In this document: positions 26,120 through 35,761 of the stretch, piece by piece
Numbering within the stretch: position 1 is the first letter of the stretch
How the letters are laid out: the number at the start of each line of letters is the position of its first letter
Origin: CAVVUF01 sp963751425
Lineage (GTDB): Bacteria > Chloroflexota > Anaerolineae > Anaerolineales > UBA4823
Length of the DNA stretch: 64,000 bases
Direction of reading: 5' to 3'
Assembly: GCA_963751425.1 (NCBI GenBank)
Contig: CAVVUF010000003.1
Span: 558,001-622,000 of the forward strand
Notes under the pieces: generated by a model
Database searches by the model: none
What the model saw: only the letters and a program-made list of their open reading frames with translations
Told to the model about the DNA's origin: nothing
Translations under genes and position numbers: made by a program

Positions 26120-28578
26120 ACGAGCACCCTCAGCGTGGTAATCGACCTTTCAGGTAAAAAAGTCACCTGGTTATCAATTACCTTCAATGACTTAAAATCG
26201 CGCTCGTGTGCGTCACAAAGATAGGCCTCTCGGATTTTCAAGCCGCGCAGCCCAAACTGGACTGGCTCTGAAGGAATTGCAAACGCGCAAAGCCGGGCAA
26301 TGAGACCTTGGCCGCGCCAGGCAGGTTTTAGGGCTTCCAGCCAAACATCGGGCGAGCTGAGCATAACATCCTGAGCCATCTGGCTGTGCAGATTGCTTTC
26401 AGCGTTCTCCAACCAGGGGCAGTGCGCATACTGGCGCGCTAATTGAGGAAGGCGATTTTCCTTCCATCCACCGGACTCCGTGAAACAGATCCCAAATTGG
26501 AAGGTGGTATCAGCTTTCTCGTGTCCCTCAGCCGGGCAGGCTGGGAGGTTCATAAAGCCATATGCTTTCTCCCGGGTGGCATTCCGCAGCGCTACCAGCT
26601 CCACAATCTGTTCATCAGGGCGGTAAGCCACTGCCCCCGGTACGGCAAGCAGAACAGCCAGGCCTTTCCCGGTGGCGTGATCTTGGAGGTGATAAAAATG
26701 CTGCACGGGCCAGAAAGTAGGCTCGTAGATCTTTTTCACAGGCCGGGTCACCACACCGCCAGGATTTTCCATCGAAACTTGCCCAGCATGCAGCCCGGTG
26801 TGAAAACGGAGGTCAAGGGTATGTTTTTCGACTGCCCGACCGGAAAGTCGGAATTTGATCCAGGGCAGATCATTCTGGCAGAGGAGAGCTTGCTGGTAGG
26901 TATTCCCCCCCAGGGAAACAGTGCTTGAAATTTCCAAAGCACCTGGATGAACACGCACATCCAAATGGGCGCGCTGCTGACTGGAACGCTCCAGCAGGTG
27001 GAATTTTCCCCCTTTGTATTCCAATCCCATGCGCCACAAGCCGCCCGACTCCAGGTAATCAGCCAGCTCATTTGAGATTCCTTCCAACAAATCCTGGCCT
27101 GTCTCAGGATTCCAGAGACGGGTCAGGCAGCCTCCGGAAGCTTCATCAAGCTCCAACGCATAAGAAGGCATCGTTACAATGATTTTTTCTCCCTGTCTCT
27201 CCCAACGAGGCAGGTTTTCTGTAGAAATACGGACAGCCTCTGACTGTGTCTCACGCAAGATTGGCAGCTTTTTTTCCATCACCGCGTCAATGCCCCGGAT
27301 GGCATTATCCAACATAGGGATCTGCTCGCCTTCCACCACCGGATCGGGCGAAGTGCCAGTGATGAAATCATGATGGTTGGAAGTAGCAGATGCCCACCAG
27401 GCACTGTTCAATTCAGGCATATCCAATTCTGCATTTGAGGACTTTTTCTCCAGCGCCGATAACCCTTCAGTGAGAAGCAGTTTGTCGACCAAGTCATAGC
27501 AGCGTTTCTTCAATGATGGCCGAGAAGTGTAAAAACCGGTCCAGTAAGGGTTCGGATCCAGCTCGAGGATGGGCAGCGCCTCCCGATAACAATCCACCAG
27601 CTCCAGGTAATCATCCAGGCCAGCGTTTACCACCCACAAGCCCGTTTCGGGATAATGCCGTTGGTTATAACGGTCGATCAAATCCAGGAGGCCAGGAATG
27701 GGGGGATTAAAATCCATCCCAATCGGGCAAAACAAGTAGGGTGTCCGGCTCAGCGGTGTAAGCTGAGCTGCGTATTCTTGAATGCGGCGCCTCACCTGGC
27801 GATCAGACCGGTCTGGATAAGATAAGAAACGCGGCAGCATATAGGCACGGGCGATGCCGCGGTAAGCGATCATATCGCCCTGAAAGTACGTGAATGCATT
27901 CCAATGAGCCAGCACCTGGCTGCCATCTGGGCCGCGCCAAATGAAATCGAGAGTCTTTTCAACTTGCTGCAGGAGCTCTGCACTGGAGCCTGGGCGCGGG
28001 AAGGAGGCTTTTGGATCAAAATCCGTGCCAATCATATACATCCCATCCAGGCGAGAAAAGGCTGTCAGCGTGAATCCAGCGGCATTGAGAAGCGACGGCA
28101 GCGCCGGGGTATGTCCAAAGCAATCCGGGTAATATGCCAAAACAGGCTCTGGCAGCATCCCATTCTTGCGCAGCCATTCTTGCCCAAGAAGCAGGTCGCG
28201 CAAGAGCGCTTCAGCGCTTGGGAGCAAAGTATCTGCCGAAGTCACCCCGCTGCTTGTCATACGTAAGCGTCCATCATTCACCAAGGAGCGGATGGTCTCC
28301 TGCAATTCAGGATGCTTATCCCAAAACATACGCAAGAAGAACATGCATTCCACGGAATAAATCCGGCGGGGTTCCTGGTTTAGCTCTGAAATGGCTTGAA
28401 GTAAGTTGTGGTCGACATAGCGAGTGAAATATTCCTCCGAGGTATACAACCAATTGGGATCCCAATGGCTCGATTCAGCCAGGATCATGACTCGCAAGGC
28501 AGCCTCAGGAATACCCAGGCGGGCACGAATGCGCTGCTCTTTTTCTCCGAAAGCTGTTTTTTTCAAACTCACAACCAT
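26116..28578 (-). CDS. Glycoside hydrolase family 38-like alpha-mannosidase
   Basis: About 820 residues. GH38 markers are SSHWDPNWL (zinc His and Asp), YYPDCFGHTPALPSLLNAAGF (nucleophile Asp region), WNAF and TSNHHDFITGTSPDPVV, equivalent to the HHDAVTGT zinc segment. A beta-rich C-terminal mannosidase domain follows. It has no signal peptide and is presumably cytosolic. A TATAAT at 28619-28614 and AAGGAG at about 28590-28585 rule out the upstream ATG at 28608; the ATG at 28578 has the best spacing. The stop overlaps the start of the serine hydrolase. The activity is likely on alpha-mannosides from imported glycans, but specificity is uncertain. Confidence 0.85.
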   Translation of the reverse strand: MVVSLKKTAFGEKEQRIRARLGIPEAALRVMILAESSHWDPNWLYTSEEYFTRYVDHNLLQAISELNQEPRRIYSVECMFFLRMFWDKHPELQETIRSLVNDGRLRMTSSGVTSADTLLPSAEALLRDLLLGQEWLRKNGMLPEPVLAYYPDCFGHTPALPSLLNAAGFTLTAFSRLDGMYMIGTDFDPKASFPRPGSSAELLQQVEKTLDFIWRGPDGSQVLAHWNAFTYFQGDMIAYRGIARAYMLPRFLSYPDRSDRQVRRRIQEYAAQLTPLSRTPYLFCPIGMDFNPPIPGLLDLIDRYNQRHYPETGLWVVNAGLDDYLELVDCYREALPILELDPNPYWTGFYTSRPSLKKRCYDLVDKLLLTEGLSALEKKSSNAELDMPELNSAWWASATSNHHDFITGTSPDPVVEGEQIPMLDNAIRGIDAVMEKKLPILRETQSEAVRISTENLPRWERQGEKIIVTMPSYALELDEASGGCLTRLWNPETGQDLLEGISNELADYLESGGLWRMGLEYKGGKFHLLERSSQQRAHLDVRVHPGALEISSTVSLGGNTYQQALLCQNDLPWIKFRLSGRAVEKHTLDLRFHTGLHAGQVSMENPGGVVTRPVKKIYEPTFWPVQHFYHLQDHATGKGLAVLLAVPGAVAYRPDEQIVELVALRNATREKAYGFMNLPACPAEGHEKADTTFQFGICFTESGGWKENRLPQLARQYAHCPWLENAESNLHSQMAQDVMLSSPDVWLEALKPAWRGQGLIARLCAFAIPSEPVQFGLRGLKIREAYLCDAHERDFKSLKVIDNQVTFLPERSITTLRVLV

Positions 28579-28613
28579 CGCCATTCTCCTTGTAAACAAA
28601 ATACCCATTTCAA

Positions 28614-28619
28614 ATTATA
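28614..28619 (-). promoter_or_regulatory. -10 box of the GH38 operon
   Basis: TATAAT on the minus strand, placing the transcription start near 28607, between this box and the AAGGAG of the glycosidase gene. It is divergent from the rplS promoter 48 bp away. Confidence 0.55.
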
Positions 28620-28643
28620 CTCTTCAAAACAAAGTTTTTTCTC

Positions 28644-28703
28644 TTCCCAAATCGATTAGTTCATGCTATAATTTGCCCCCGCGCCGCCTCTGGCGGCTTT
28701 TTT
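28644..28703 (+). promoter_or_regulatory. rplS promoter with terminator-like attenuator hairpin in the leader
   Basis: TTCCCA (28644-28649), 17 bp, and an extended -10 TGC-TATAAT (28667-28672) form the promoter, with transcription expected near 28679. Right after it GCCGCC (28683-28688), TCT and GGCGGC (28692-28697) form a stem-loop followed by TTTTTT (28698-28703), the form of an intrinsic terminator, 30 bp before the rplS ATG. No plus-strand gene lies upstream that it could terminate, so it probably attenuates rplS itself. Confidence 0.6.
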
Positions 28704-28733
28704 CTGAGAAAGCAACTTGTGAGGTATGCAGCT

Positions 28734-29084
28734 ATGAGTGAAATTATTAAGGCCGTCGAGGCCGTCGAGAACGAAAATGTTCCTACCCTGCAGGCTGGCG
28801 ACAATGTCAGCGTGTTTGTGCGCATCAAGGAAGGCACGACTGTCCGTACGCAGGAATTCAAGGGCACCATCATTAAACAACACCGCGGCGGCAACGATGC
28901 AAACTTTACAGTGCGTCGGGTTGCCAGCAACGGAATCGGCGTCGAACGCACCTTCCTGACACGCTCGCCGATGATCGAAAAAGTGATTGTTCACCGCCAT
29001 GCTCATGTTCGCCGGTCACGCCTTTACTTCCTGCGCGATCGCACAGGCAAGAGCGCCAGGCTCAAAACCAAATTCACTTCCTGA
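28734..29084 (+). CDS. rplS: 50S ribosomal protein L19
   Basis: 116 residues. Typical L19 sequence: PTLQAGDNVSVFVRIKEG, EFKGTIIKQHRGG, FTVRRVASNGIGVERTF and the C-terminal RRSRLYFLRDRTGKSARL. It sits at the interface of the subunits near the 16S/23S contact. The ATG at 28734 follows GAGGT by eight bases; the GTG at 28719 that extends the frame overlaps this RBS. A terminator lies 26 bp downstream, so it is monocistronic here; in many genomes it is linked to trmD, which is 14 kb away in this window. Confidence 0.97.
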   Translation: MSEIIKAVEAVENENVPTLQAGDNVSVFVRIKEGTTVRTQEFKGTIIKQHRGGNDANFTVRRVASNGIGVERTFLTRSPMIEKVIVHRHAHVRRSRLYFLRDRTGKSARLKTKFTS

Positions 29085-29109
29085 TTTGACAATTTTCTGA
29101 TTTAATAGA

Positions 29110-29140
29110 GGGTGCAGCCCACGGGAGCTGCGCCCTTTTT
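29110..29140 (+). terminator. Rho-independent terminator of rplS
   Basis: GGGTGCAGC (29110-29118) pairs with GCTGCGCCC (29127-29135) around an 8-base loop, then TTTTT. Confidence 0.9.
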
Positions 29141-29177
29141 ATCTTAATTAAAGCGGTGAACGCTCAGGAGTAAATCA

Positions 29178-30165
29178 ATGATCCGCGCCTTGTATTTCGA
29201 GAATGAGAAGCTGATCCACACGAACCTGCCCAAAGAAGAATTCTCACAAAGCGCTGGGTAATCCTCAGGGTTTGTTATGGGTCGATTTCCAGGGAGAACC
29301 ACCGGATGCAAGCGAGCCTATTCTCCAAGATACTTTCAAATTCCATCCCCTGGCAGTCGAAGATGCCGTTCACCAGACCCACATTCCCAAAGTGGATGAT
29401 TGGGAAAAATATCTTTACATTGCCCTGATTGCCATGGACTATGATATCAAATCAGGCGACTTGGAAATGATCGAGCTGGATGTGTTCTTGGGGGAAACTT
29501 ACCTGGTCACCCACCATGACCTGCCCATCCAGGCGCTGGAGCGGGCCTGGCAAACCTGCCAGAAAGATGAGCGCCACCGCAAATCTGGCGCCGATCATTT
29601 ACTTTATCTGTTAACCGAAGAACTGACCGGTGACTTTATGCACACTGTTGAAGAAGTGGATGAAGAGATCGAAGCGCTTGAAGATGAGCTCTTCGGCAGA
29701 CCGGAAAAAGATACAGTCCAAAAGGTTTTTACGCTTAAACGGGCCACTATCCAACTGCGCCGCAGCCTCTCTCCTATGCGTGAAGTGCTTAACAAACTGG
29801 CCCGTGACGATTTCGCCGTGATCGACAGCAAGGACCGTATTTACTTCCGGGATGTCTACGATCACTTCGTGCGCCTGCATGATATCGCTGAAGGCTTGCG
29901 CGACCTGGTGGGAGGTGTGCTGGACACTTACCTGTCTGTGGTGAACAACCGTATGAATGAGGTGATGAAGGTTCTGACGACCATTACCACTATATTCATG
30001 CCCATCTCGTTTCTGGCCGGTTTTTTCGGGATGAATTTTTTCCAGCCTGTAGCAACATCCTTGCAGCCCTGGACTTCAAACCCTGTCTTTATTATAACGA
30101 TGGCCATCTTCATAATCACTCCGGTTGGAATGTACTTGTGGATGCGCAAACAGGGGTGGACTTAA
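29178..30165 (+). CDS. corA: CorA-type magnesium/cobalt transporter, frameshifted near the N-terminus
   Basis: The ATG at 29178 has CAGGAG eight bases before it and begins IRALYFENEKLIHTNLP. The frame breaks at the AAA at 29248-29250; one A less gives EFSQALGNPQGLLWVDF and joins the long frame (usable only from a TTG at 29272). The body has the long cytosolic helical funnel and two C-terminal membrane helices with the pore signature FFGMNFF (GMN). The GMN loop binds hydrated Mg. Full length about 328 residues. The periplasmic loop acid pair is not obvious in this copy. A PEP-synthase-like gene follows after 11 bp. The second CorA at 36.9 kb is a distant paralogue. Confidence 0.85.
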
Positions 30166-30176
30166 CCTAGACTGCC

Positions 30177-32837
30177 ATGAATATGGATAAATATTTCATC
30201 GAGGAATTGGGCCCCTGGTATGTCATTCCACTTTCGGACCTAAGGGCCAAACAGCACACCGTAGGCAGCAAGGGTGTCTGGCTGGCGCGTCTATCTGTGG
30301 CAGGGATTCCCATCCCGACCGGGTTTCATATTACAACCGCTGCCTACCGGCGGTTTGTGGTCGAAAACCGGCTTCAACCAACGATTGAAAATGCACTGGA
30401 GGGGGTTGACCCTCACCAACCTGCCACCCTTGAAGCTGCCGCCCAGACAATTCGGGATGCTTTTATCAGTGGGAGGATACCCGAAGAGATCAATGTGGCT
30501 GTCTCACTGGCTTATGCGAACTTGCCTGGAGGTTTTCCATCGGTAGCAGTACGTTCCTCAGCTACAGCCGAAGATCAACCATCTTTATCATACGCCGGAC
30601 AACAGACCACTTATTTGAATGTCTCATCAATTCCTGCCATATTCGAAGCCATCAAACGCTGCTGGGCATCGTTGTGGACGGCGCGGGCGATCACATACCG
30701 GCTTCAGCACCAAGTTGAGATGAAGTCGTTGGCGATGGCTGTGGTTGTGCAGGTGCTGGTTCCAGCCCAGGCCTCGGGTGTGTTATTTACAGCGCATCCG
30801 ACCACTGGAGCCCGGGACCTGGCGGTGATCAATGCCAGTTGGGGCTTGGGCGAGGCTGTTGTGGGCGGCCTGGTCACGCCCGATATCTACACAGTGGAAA
30901 AAGCCAGCGGGCGCGTTTTAGAACACCAGGTGGCTGAAAAGCATGTATGGGCAGTGCGCATTGCCCAAGGAACAGAGGTTCAACCCATTCCCCGGCATTT
31001 GCGCAATAAGCAAGTCTTAGATGACAATGCTGCCGCTCGCCTGGTGCAGCTTGGCATCCAAATCGAAAAGATGTTTAACCGACCGGTCGATATCGAATGG
31101 ACCTACCTGGATGGCGAATTTGCTATCGTACAAGCCAGGCCGGTTACTGCGCTGCCCGAAGCGCCCACGCTGCCACACTTTGACTGGAAAGCTCCTAATC
31201 CCAAGGCGCATTATATCCGCGCCGGTATCGTGGAGCTGCTGCCTGACCCGCTTTCACCACTCTTTGGTACCCTGGGATGTACTGGATTTAACCATGGGTT
31301 GCAACGCATGGCAGAACAAATCATCGGAAGCAAGAAAAATCTGCCTGAAAACAGGCTGACCACCATTAACGGATATGCTTACTTGACCTTGGGATTCAAA
31401 TTATCCCATATTCTAGGAGCTGTCACACATTTACCCCTTATAAAAAATTTATTACGCACCTCTGAACAGCGCTGGAGGGAGCAATCTCGACCCGCTTACA
31501 TCCAATCAATTGAACGCTGGGAAACCAAGAATTTTGAAGCGGAAAGGGCGACGGAGCTCCTGGCAGGCATACGTGAAATTCTCAACCAGGCCGTAGATCA
31601 CTACATCACGCTTCAATCTGGACTGCTTCCCTGTGCTGGCATCAGCGAGATGCTGTTCACGAGTTTTTATAATCGCTTTGTGCGGCGCGAAGGAGACCCT
31701 CCAGCCCTGAATTTCCTGCTCGGCTTTGACAGCACCCCCATGCTGGCTGAAAAATCACTGTATGACCTGGCACGCTGGTGCCAGGACCATCCTGATTTGG
31801 CTGAAACGATCCAAAAAATTCCTGCCTACCAGCTGGCTGTTCTTCTAGCAAATGTACATATCCCTGCGGGCGTAGAACAAGAGGTTTGGTTAGAGTTCAC
31901 CAAGTATTTTCAATATCATCTCCAGCAGTTCGGGCACAGCATTTACGAGCTAGATTTTTCCAAGCCGCTCCCCTTGGATGATCCTACTCCTCTGCTCGAA
32001 ACGATGAAATTCTTTTTATCTGGTCAAGGGCATAATCCATACTTACGCCAGCAAAAAGTCTCTGAGCAGCGTAATCAAGCCTATCAATCCACTCTGGCCA
32101 GGTTAAAAGGAATACGGCGATCAATTTTCCAGAGGCTGGTCACCTGGGCGCAGAGATTTGCTCCTTTGCGCGAAGATGGCCTGGCTGATATCGGTCTAGG
32201 TTGGCCTTTATTGCGGAAAATGCTGTTGGAATTGGGCAAACGGATGATGCAAAAGGGTATCATTGCCGAAGCAGAAGAAATATTCTGGCTGGTTGAAGAT
32301 GAGGTCGAGCAAGCTATCGCGGGGCTGGAACAGGAAAGAGGTACAGAGGTGCAGCACCAAACAACTGTCAGGCAGCGCAAGACAGCCTGGCAGGCAGCAA
32401 AGCACGCTGCCCCCCCTCCAGTCCTTCCCCGGCACAGCAAATTCATGGGCTTCAACCTGGAAAAATGGACTCCCGCGCAGGCAGGTGATCTGAACCCGGT
32501 GATTCACGGAGTTGGCACCAGCCCTGGACAGGTTGTGGCACCTGCCAGTGTACTGAGCGGCCCTGAAGATTTCGGTCGCATGAGCCAGGGAAAGATCCTG
32601 GTCACTGCGATTACGACACCGGCCTGGACGCCACTTTTCGCTCTGGCAGTTGGGGTGGTGACTGACGTTGGAGGTCCCCTTAGCCACAGCTCCATCGTGG
32701 CGCGCGAGTATGGCATCCCAGCCGTGTTGGGAACCGGCATTGCCACCAAACGCATCCAAACCGGACAAACGATATCTGTGGATGGAAGCCTGGGAAATGT
32801 CAGCCTGGTAGCTGGGCAGTTGGGAAAACCCCATTAA
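30177..32837 (+). CDS. PEP-synthase-like phosphotransferase, rifampicin phosphotransferase architecture
   Basis: 886 residues in three blocks. The N-terminal ATP-grasp pyruvate-phosphate dikinase domain (about 1-330) has GSKGVWLARL, VAVRSSATAEDQPSLSYAGQQ, ASWGLGEAVVGG and DIEWTYLDGEFAIVQARPV. The middle is variable and helical (340-760). The C-terminal swivelling His domain has GGPLSHSSIVAREYGIPAVLG, with the phosphorylated His about residue 837. This layout and length match rifampicin phosphotransferase rather than PpsA, which needs a C-terminal PEP/pyruvate barrel that is missing here. In the family ATP's beta-phosphate passes through His to the substrate held by the middle domain. The natural substrate is unknown; resistance is not implied. 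It directly follows corA. Confidence 0.8.
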   Translation: MNMDKYFIEELGPWYVIPLSDLRAKQHTVGSKGVWLARLSVAGIPIPTGFHITTAAYRRFVVENRLQPTIENALEGVDPHQPATLEAAAQTIRDAFISGRIPEEINVAVSLAYANLPGGFPSVAVRSSATAEDQPSLSYAGQQTTYLNVSSIPAIFEAIKRCWASLWTARAITYRLQHQVEMKSLAMAVVVQVLVPAQASGVLFTAHPTTGARDLAVINASWGLGEAVVGGLVTPDIYTVEKASGRVLEHQVAEKHVWAVRIAQGTEVQPIPRHLRNKQVLDDNAAARLVQLGIQIEKMFNRPVDIEWTYLDGEFAIVQARPVTALPEAPTLPHFDWKAPNPKAHYIRAGIVELLPDPLSPLFGTLGCTGFNHGLQRMAEQIIGSKKNLPENRLTTINGYAYLTLGFKLSHILGAVTHLPLIKNLLRTSEQRWREQSRPAYIQSIERWETKNFEAERATELLAGIREILNQAVDHYITLQSGLLPCAGISEMLFTSFYNRFVRREGDPPALNFLLGFDSTPMLAEKSLYDLARWCQDHPDLAETIQKIPAYQLAVLLANVHIPAGVEQEVWLEFTKYFQYHLQQFGHSIYELDFSKPLPLDDPTPLLETMKFFLSGQGHNPYLRQQKVSEQRNQAYQSTLARLKGIRRSIFQRLVTWAQRFAPLREDGLADIGLGWPLLRKMLLELGKRMMQKGIIAEAEEIFWLVEDEVEQAIAGLEQERGTEVQHQTTVRQRKTAWQAAKHAAPPPVLPRHSKFMGFNLEKWTPAQAGDLNPVIHGVGTSPGQVVAPASVLSGPEDFGRMSQGKILVTAITTPAWTPLFALAVGVVTDVGGPLSHSSIVAREYGIPAVLGTGIATKRIQTGQTISVDGSLGNVSLVAGQLGKPH

Positions 32838-32893
32838 AAATAGGGTATAATTCGGAGTATAATTATCTGTAATACTATTGGTGTTTCTTATCT

Positions 32894-33874
32894 ATGGCAA
32901 TTGACCGCTTCGGACGTTCCATCCATTATTTACGCATCAGCCTGACTGATCACTGCAATCTGCGCTGTGTATACTGCATGCCGGAAGATATGACATTCCG
33001 TCCTAACGCTGAGCTGATGCAAGATGATGAGATCCTTACCTTGGTGCACTTGTTTGCAAATTTGGGATTCGATAAGATTCGATTGACCGGAGGCGAGCCA
33101 ACGGTACGAGCGCACGTGGTTGACCTGGTGCGAGGCATTGCTCAGGTTCCCGGCATTCGCTCGCTTTCGATGACCACCAACGGTGTTCTGCTCAAGCGCC
33201 TGGCAGGGCCACTGGCTGAGGCTGGGCTGCAGCGCGTCAACATCAGCCTGGATACACTGGATGCAGATAAATTTCGCCGCCTGACTCGCTGGGGATCTTT
33301 AGAGGATGTCTGGGCAGGCATCCTGGCAGCCGAAGAAGCCGGATTGTTGCCCATTAAGCTCAACGGGGTAGTTGTGCGCGGTTACAATGAAAACGATGTA
33401 ATTGACCTGGCTCAGTTAACCCTGGAGCATCCCTGGCAGGTGCGCTTTATTGAGATGATGCCCTTCGCCGGAGCAACCGACTTACAGACCCAACAAATGG
33501 TCACGGCCGAGGAAATGCAGTCGCTCATCGAAGCAAAACTGGGTGCCATGGAAAGTGCAAACGATGGTGAACTCGATGGCGAGGCACGCCTATTCCGCTT
33601 ACCCGGCTCAAAAGGGGATATCGGTTTTATTTCCTCTGTTACCGCACCCTTTTGCGCCATGTGCACACGCGCCCGCCTGACAGCAGATGGTAGATTACGC
33701 CTGTGCCTGCTGCGAGAAGGGGAAGTGGATTTACTTTCTCCTTTGCGGGGAGGCGCCACGCTCGAGGAGCTGCGCCAGATCATCCTGGACGGCATATGGT
33801 ACAAGCCTTGGGGGCATGGTTTGGCTGAAGGCCTGATCCCCATGAACCGGGTGATGAGTGAAATTGGAGGTTGA
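32894..33874 (+). CDS. moaA: GTP 3',8-cyclase MoaA (molybdenum cofactor biosynthesis)
   Basis: 326 residues. The N-terminal radical SAM motif is TDHCNLRCVYCMP, and the second 4Fe-4S cluster is held by FCAMCTRARLTADGRLRLC near the C-terminus. LTGGEPTVR binds SAM, and the tail ends in Gly-Gly (SEIGG), as MoaA needs. It converts GTP to 3',8-cyclo-dihydro-GTP in the first step of Moco synthesis. No other moa/moe gene is visible. The upstream 56 bp hold two TATAAT boxes in tandem but no Shine-Dalgarno and no Moco riboswitch. Confidence 0.95.
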   Translation: MAIDRFGRSIHYLRISLTDHCNLRCVYCMPEDMTFRPNAELMQDDEILTLVHLFANLGFDKIRLTGGEPTVRAHVVDLVRGIAQVPGIRSLSMTTNGVLLKRLAGPLAEAGLQRVNISLDTLDADKFRRLTRWGSLEDVWAGILAAEEAGLLPIKLNGVVVRGYNENDVIDLAQLTLEHPWQVRFIEMMPFAGATDLQTQQMVTAEEMQSLIEAKLGAMESANDGELDGEARLFRLPGSKGDIGFISSVTAPFCAMCTRARLTADGRLRLCLLREGEVDLLSPLRGGATLEELRQIILDGIWYKPWGHGLAEGLIPMNRVMSEIGG

Positions 33875-33887
33875 AACCCTAACGGTT

Positions 33888-34721
33888 CTAGAATAAAAAC
33901 CAAAGGGCGACAGCAGCTATTGCTCCAACGCAGGAACAAGAAAAATTTACGACTTCATTATTTACCCAGCGCCAACCCCTTACAGGGTTGGTTTCGGTTC
34001 CACAGGAATGCAGCGGATGGCGCTCGGTCTCTTTTTGGCAGGATGGGCAAAAATAAATTCCCTGAACTGAGGCTCCAAGTACCGAGTCAACCAAAGCGCC
34101 AGCCATCCCACCTAAAGATCCGCCCAGGATGAATAGAGGCAAATGGATATTCGGCGTTATGAAAGCAGCCACCAGGCTGACCAACAAACCTCCTAAAAAG
34201 GCAGCCAGGCTGCCAATGAGAGTAATTCCCCCGGATGTGCCTCTTTCTACTACCTCACCTGTGATGATTAAACGCGGCGGTGTTCGACTCAACACACCCA
34301 CTTCAGTAGCCCAGGTATCGGCATTGACGGCTGCCATGGCACCGACATATGCAATCCAAATCCAATCCTTTTCAGGGAACAGAAAATACAACAAGACCAG
34401 GAACACTCCCAATCCACCGTTTGCCAATACTTGCTGCCAATCGCGCCGGCTGCCCTTTGAAAATTTTTCATTCATGGATCGCTTGCGTTGGGAAAAAGCC
34501 TTTGATAAGGCGCTTGAGGAGACAAAAAAAGTCAGCAACAGGACCGCCCAAGGGATGCCACCTAAACCAAAGATCAGGCCTCCCGAAATGACAGCAGCCC
34601 ACACACCACTGCTTGATAGCGCTTGCATTCGCCAGCCAATGAAAGCTACCAGGAGTGCCAGCAGAAAACCGCCAAAAAACTTCGTATAGAAAAGTGATAA
34701 AACTGTGGATAACTCGGTCAT
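33888..34721 (-). CDS. DUF92 family integral membrane protein (VTE6-like)
   Basis: About 277 residues with six to seven helices. The signature regions NADTWATEVGVLSRTPPRLI and GTSGGITLIGSLAAFLGG are the hallmark of DUF92, whose plant member VTE6 phosphorylates phytyl phosphate with CTP. The C-terminal loop carries a zinc-finger-like CPSCQKETERHPLHSCG. A polyprenyl-phosphate kinase or related role in isoprenoid salvage is the best guess. The ATG at 34721 is preferred; the open frame starts with a TTG 13 codons upstream. It faces moaA tail to tail with 13 bp between. Confidence 0.8.
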   Translation of the reverse strand: MTELSTVLSLFYTKFFGGFLLALLVAFIGWRMQALSSSGVWAAVISGGLIFGLGGIPWAVLLLTFFVSSSALSKAFSQRKRSMNEKFSKGSRRDWQQVLANGGLGVFLVLLYFLFPEKDWIWIAYVGAMAAVNADTWATEVGVLSRTPPRLIITGEVVERGTSGGITLIGSLAAFLGGLLVSLVAAFITPNIHLPLFILGGSLGGMAGALVDSVLGASVQGIYFCPSCQKETERHPLHSCGTETNPVRGWRWVNNEVVNFSCSCVGAIAAVALWFLF

Positions 34722-34808
34722 TTCTGTGGATAAATACCCTTTTTCGGTGGATACCTGCAAGCACTAAAATCTATATCAAAAGGCTTTGAAACCCGGCATA
34801 GCGGATCG

Positions 34809-35729
34809 TCAGGTAGCGCGCGATATAAAATAAACAGCGCCAATGAATAAAATCGATACAACGATGCTGCTGCTCCACAGCAGATAAGCCAGGGGGCGAA
34901 TCTCTGTACGCTGGTAAAAAAATAAACCCAGCGAAAAATTGGCGACAAAAAAGAGAATATTCATCACCGGCAGAAGCAGCAGTTGTACAGCAGGCACATA
35001 TTCAACAGGCAGCTCTGCAGGGCTAATGCGCAGGGAAATCTGTTGGCGATTTGGAATGATGATCCCTACCCAGGCAAGCAAGCATAAAACCAAGACGATC
35101 GCCGTTATGATCAGAATACGAGCGGTGGCATCCTCCCAAACTTCGGGAAATAAAAAACCAGGCTGCACGGATTTTGCCTGTAGAGGCGTCAAAGACCCCA
35201 TTTCTCGATAATGTTGAAAGGATGCGAGAAAAGCATCTTCCTCGGCGGGAGATATCGCAAATACTTTTTTGGGTGTAGCGATTAAAATGAGCGGATGGTT
35301 CCGTTCAGCCATAAATTCAATCACTCCACCGCTGCCGTCAAACCCAGGCCAATGCCTTATTCCGACAATTGCTCCAGGCCAGCGCAGAAAAGGCAGCGGC
35401 AAGTGCACGCTCAGGTCTTTTTCTGCACGAACCCATAAAATTTCATCAATCGGAATATCTTCAGAACGGAAACCCCAACGCAGCCGGATGCCATCCCGCT
35501 CCAGGCTATAAGCTGCAGTCCATAGTGCATAAAAACGATAGAGCATGACAAGAAATACAATAACTGCCAATAATGCAATCACCAAATTTAGAATAACAAT
35601 CAACCCGGCTGGCGAGCGGGTCGCCAGAACCATCCCCAGCGCGCCCATTGCTAGAAAAAAAGCTAAACTGATCAAATGAAAAATGGTGCCGCGTCTCTTA
35701 TTGGGATAAAAAACAAGCAAATCATCCAT
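34809..35729 (-). CDS. Membrane protein with bacterial PH domain
   Basis: 306 residues: two N-terminal helices (about 17-65), a soluble PH-like domain (about 72-170: AYSLERDGIRLRWGF, EDIPIDEILWVRAEKD, and the C-terminal helix PAEEDAFLASFQHY), then three helices to the end. The order TM-TM-PH-TM fits the bPH families, which have unknown roles, some in envelope homeostasis. The start is preceded by TATAAC eight bases upstream with no SD, so the mRNA is nearly leaderless. A strong terminator for the SIMPL gene lies 33 bp upstream, so it is its own unit. Confidence 0.7.
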   Translation of the reverse strand: MDDLLVFYPNKRRGTIFHLISLAFFLAMGALGMVLATRSPAGLIVILNLVIALLAVIVFLVMLYRFYALWTAAYSLERDGIRLRWGFRSEDIPIDEILWVRAEKDLSVHLPLPFLRWPGAIVGIRHWPGFDGSGGVIEFMAERNHPLILIATPKKVFAISPAEEDAFLASFQHYREMGSLTPLQAKSVQPGFLFPEVWEDATARILIITAIVLVLCLLAWVGIIIPNRQQISLRISPAELPVEYVPAVQLLLLPVMNILFFVANFSLGLFFYQRTEIRPLAYLLWSSSIVVSILFIGAVYFISRAT

Positions 35730-35761
35730 GGAGAATAGTTATACCATATCCAGGTAAACGA

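Noticed and set aside
32838..32893. Moco riboswitch before moaA
   Set aside because: The gap is only 56 bp, AT-rich, and holds promoter-like boxes; too short for the conserved aptamer.
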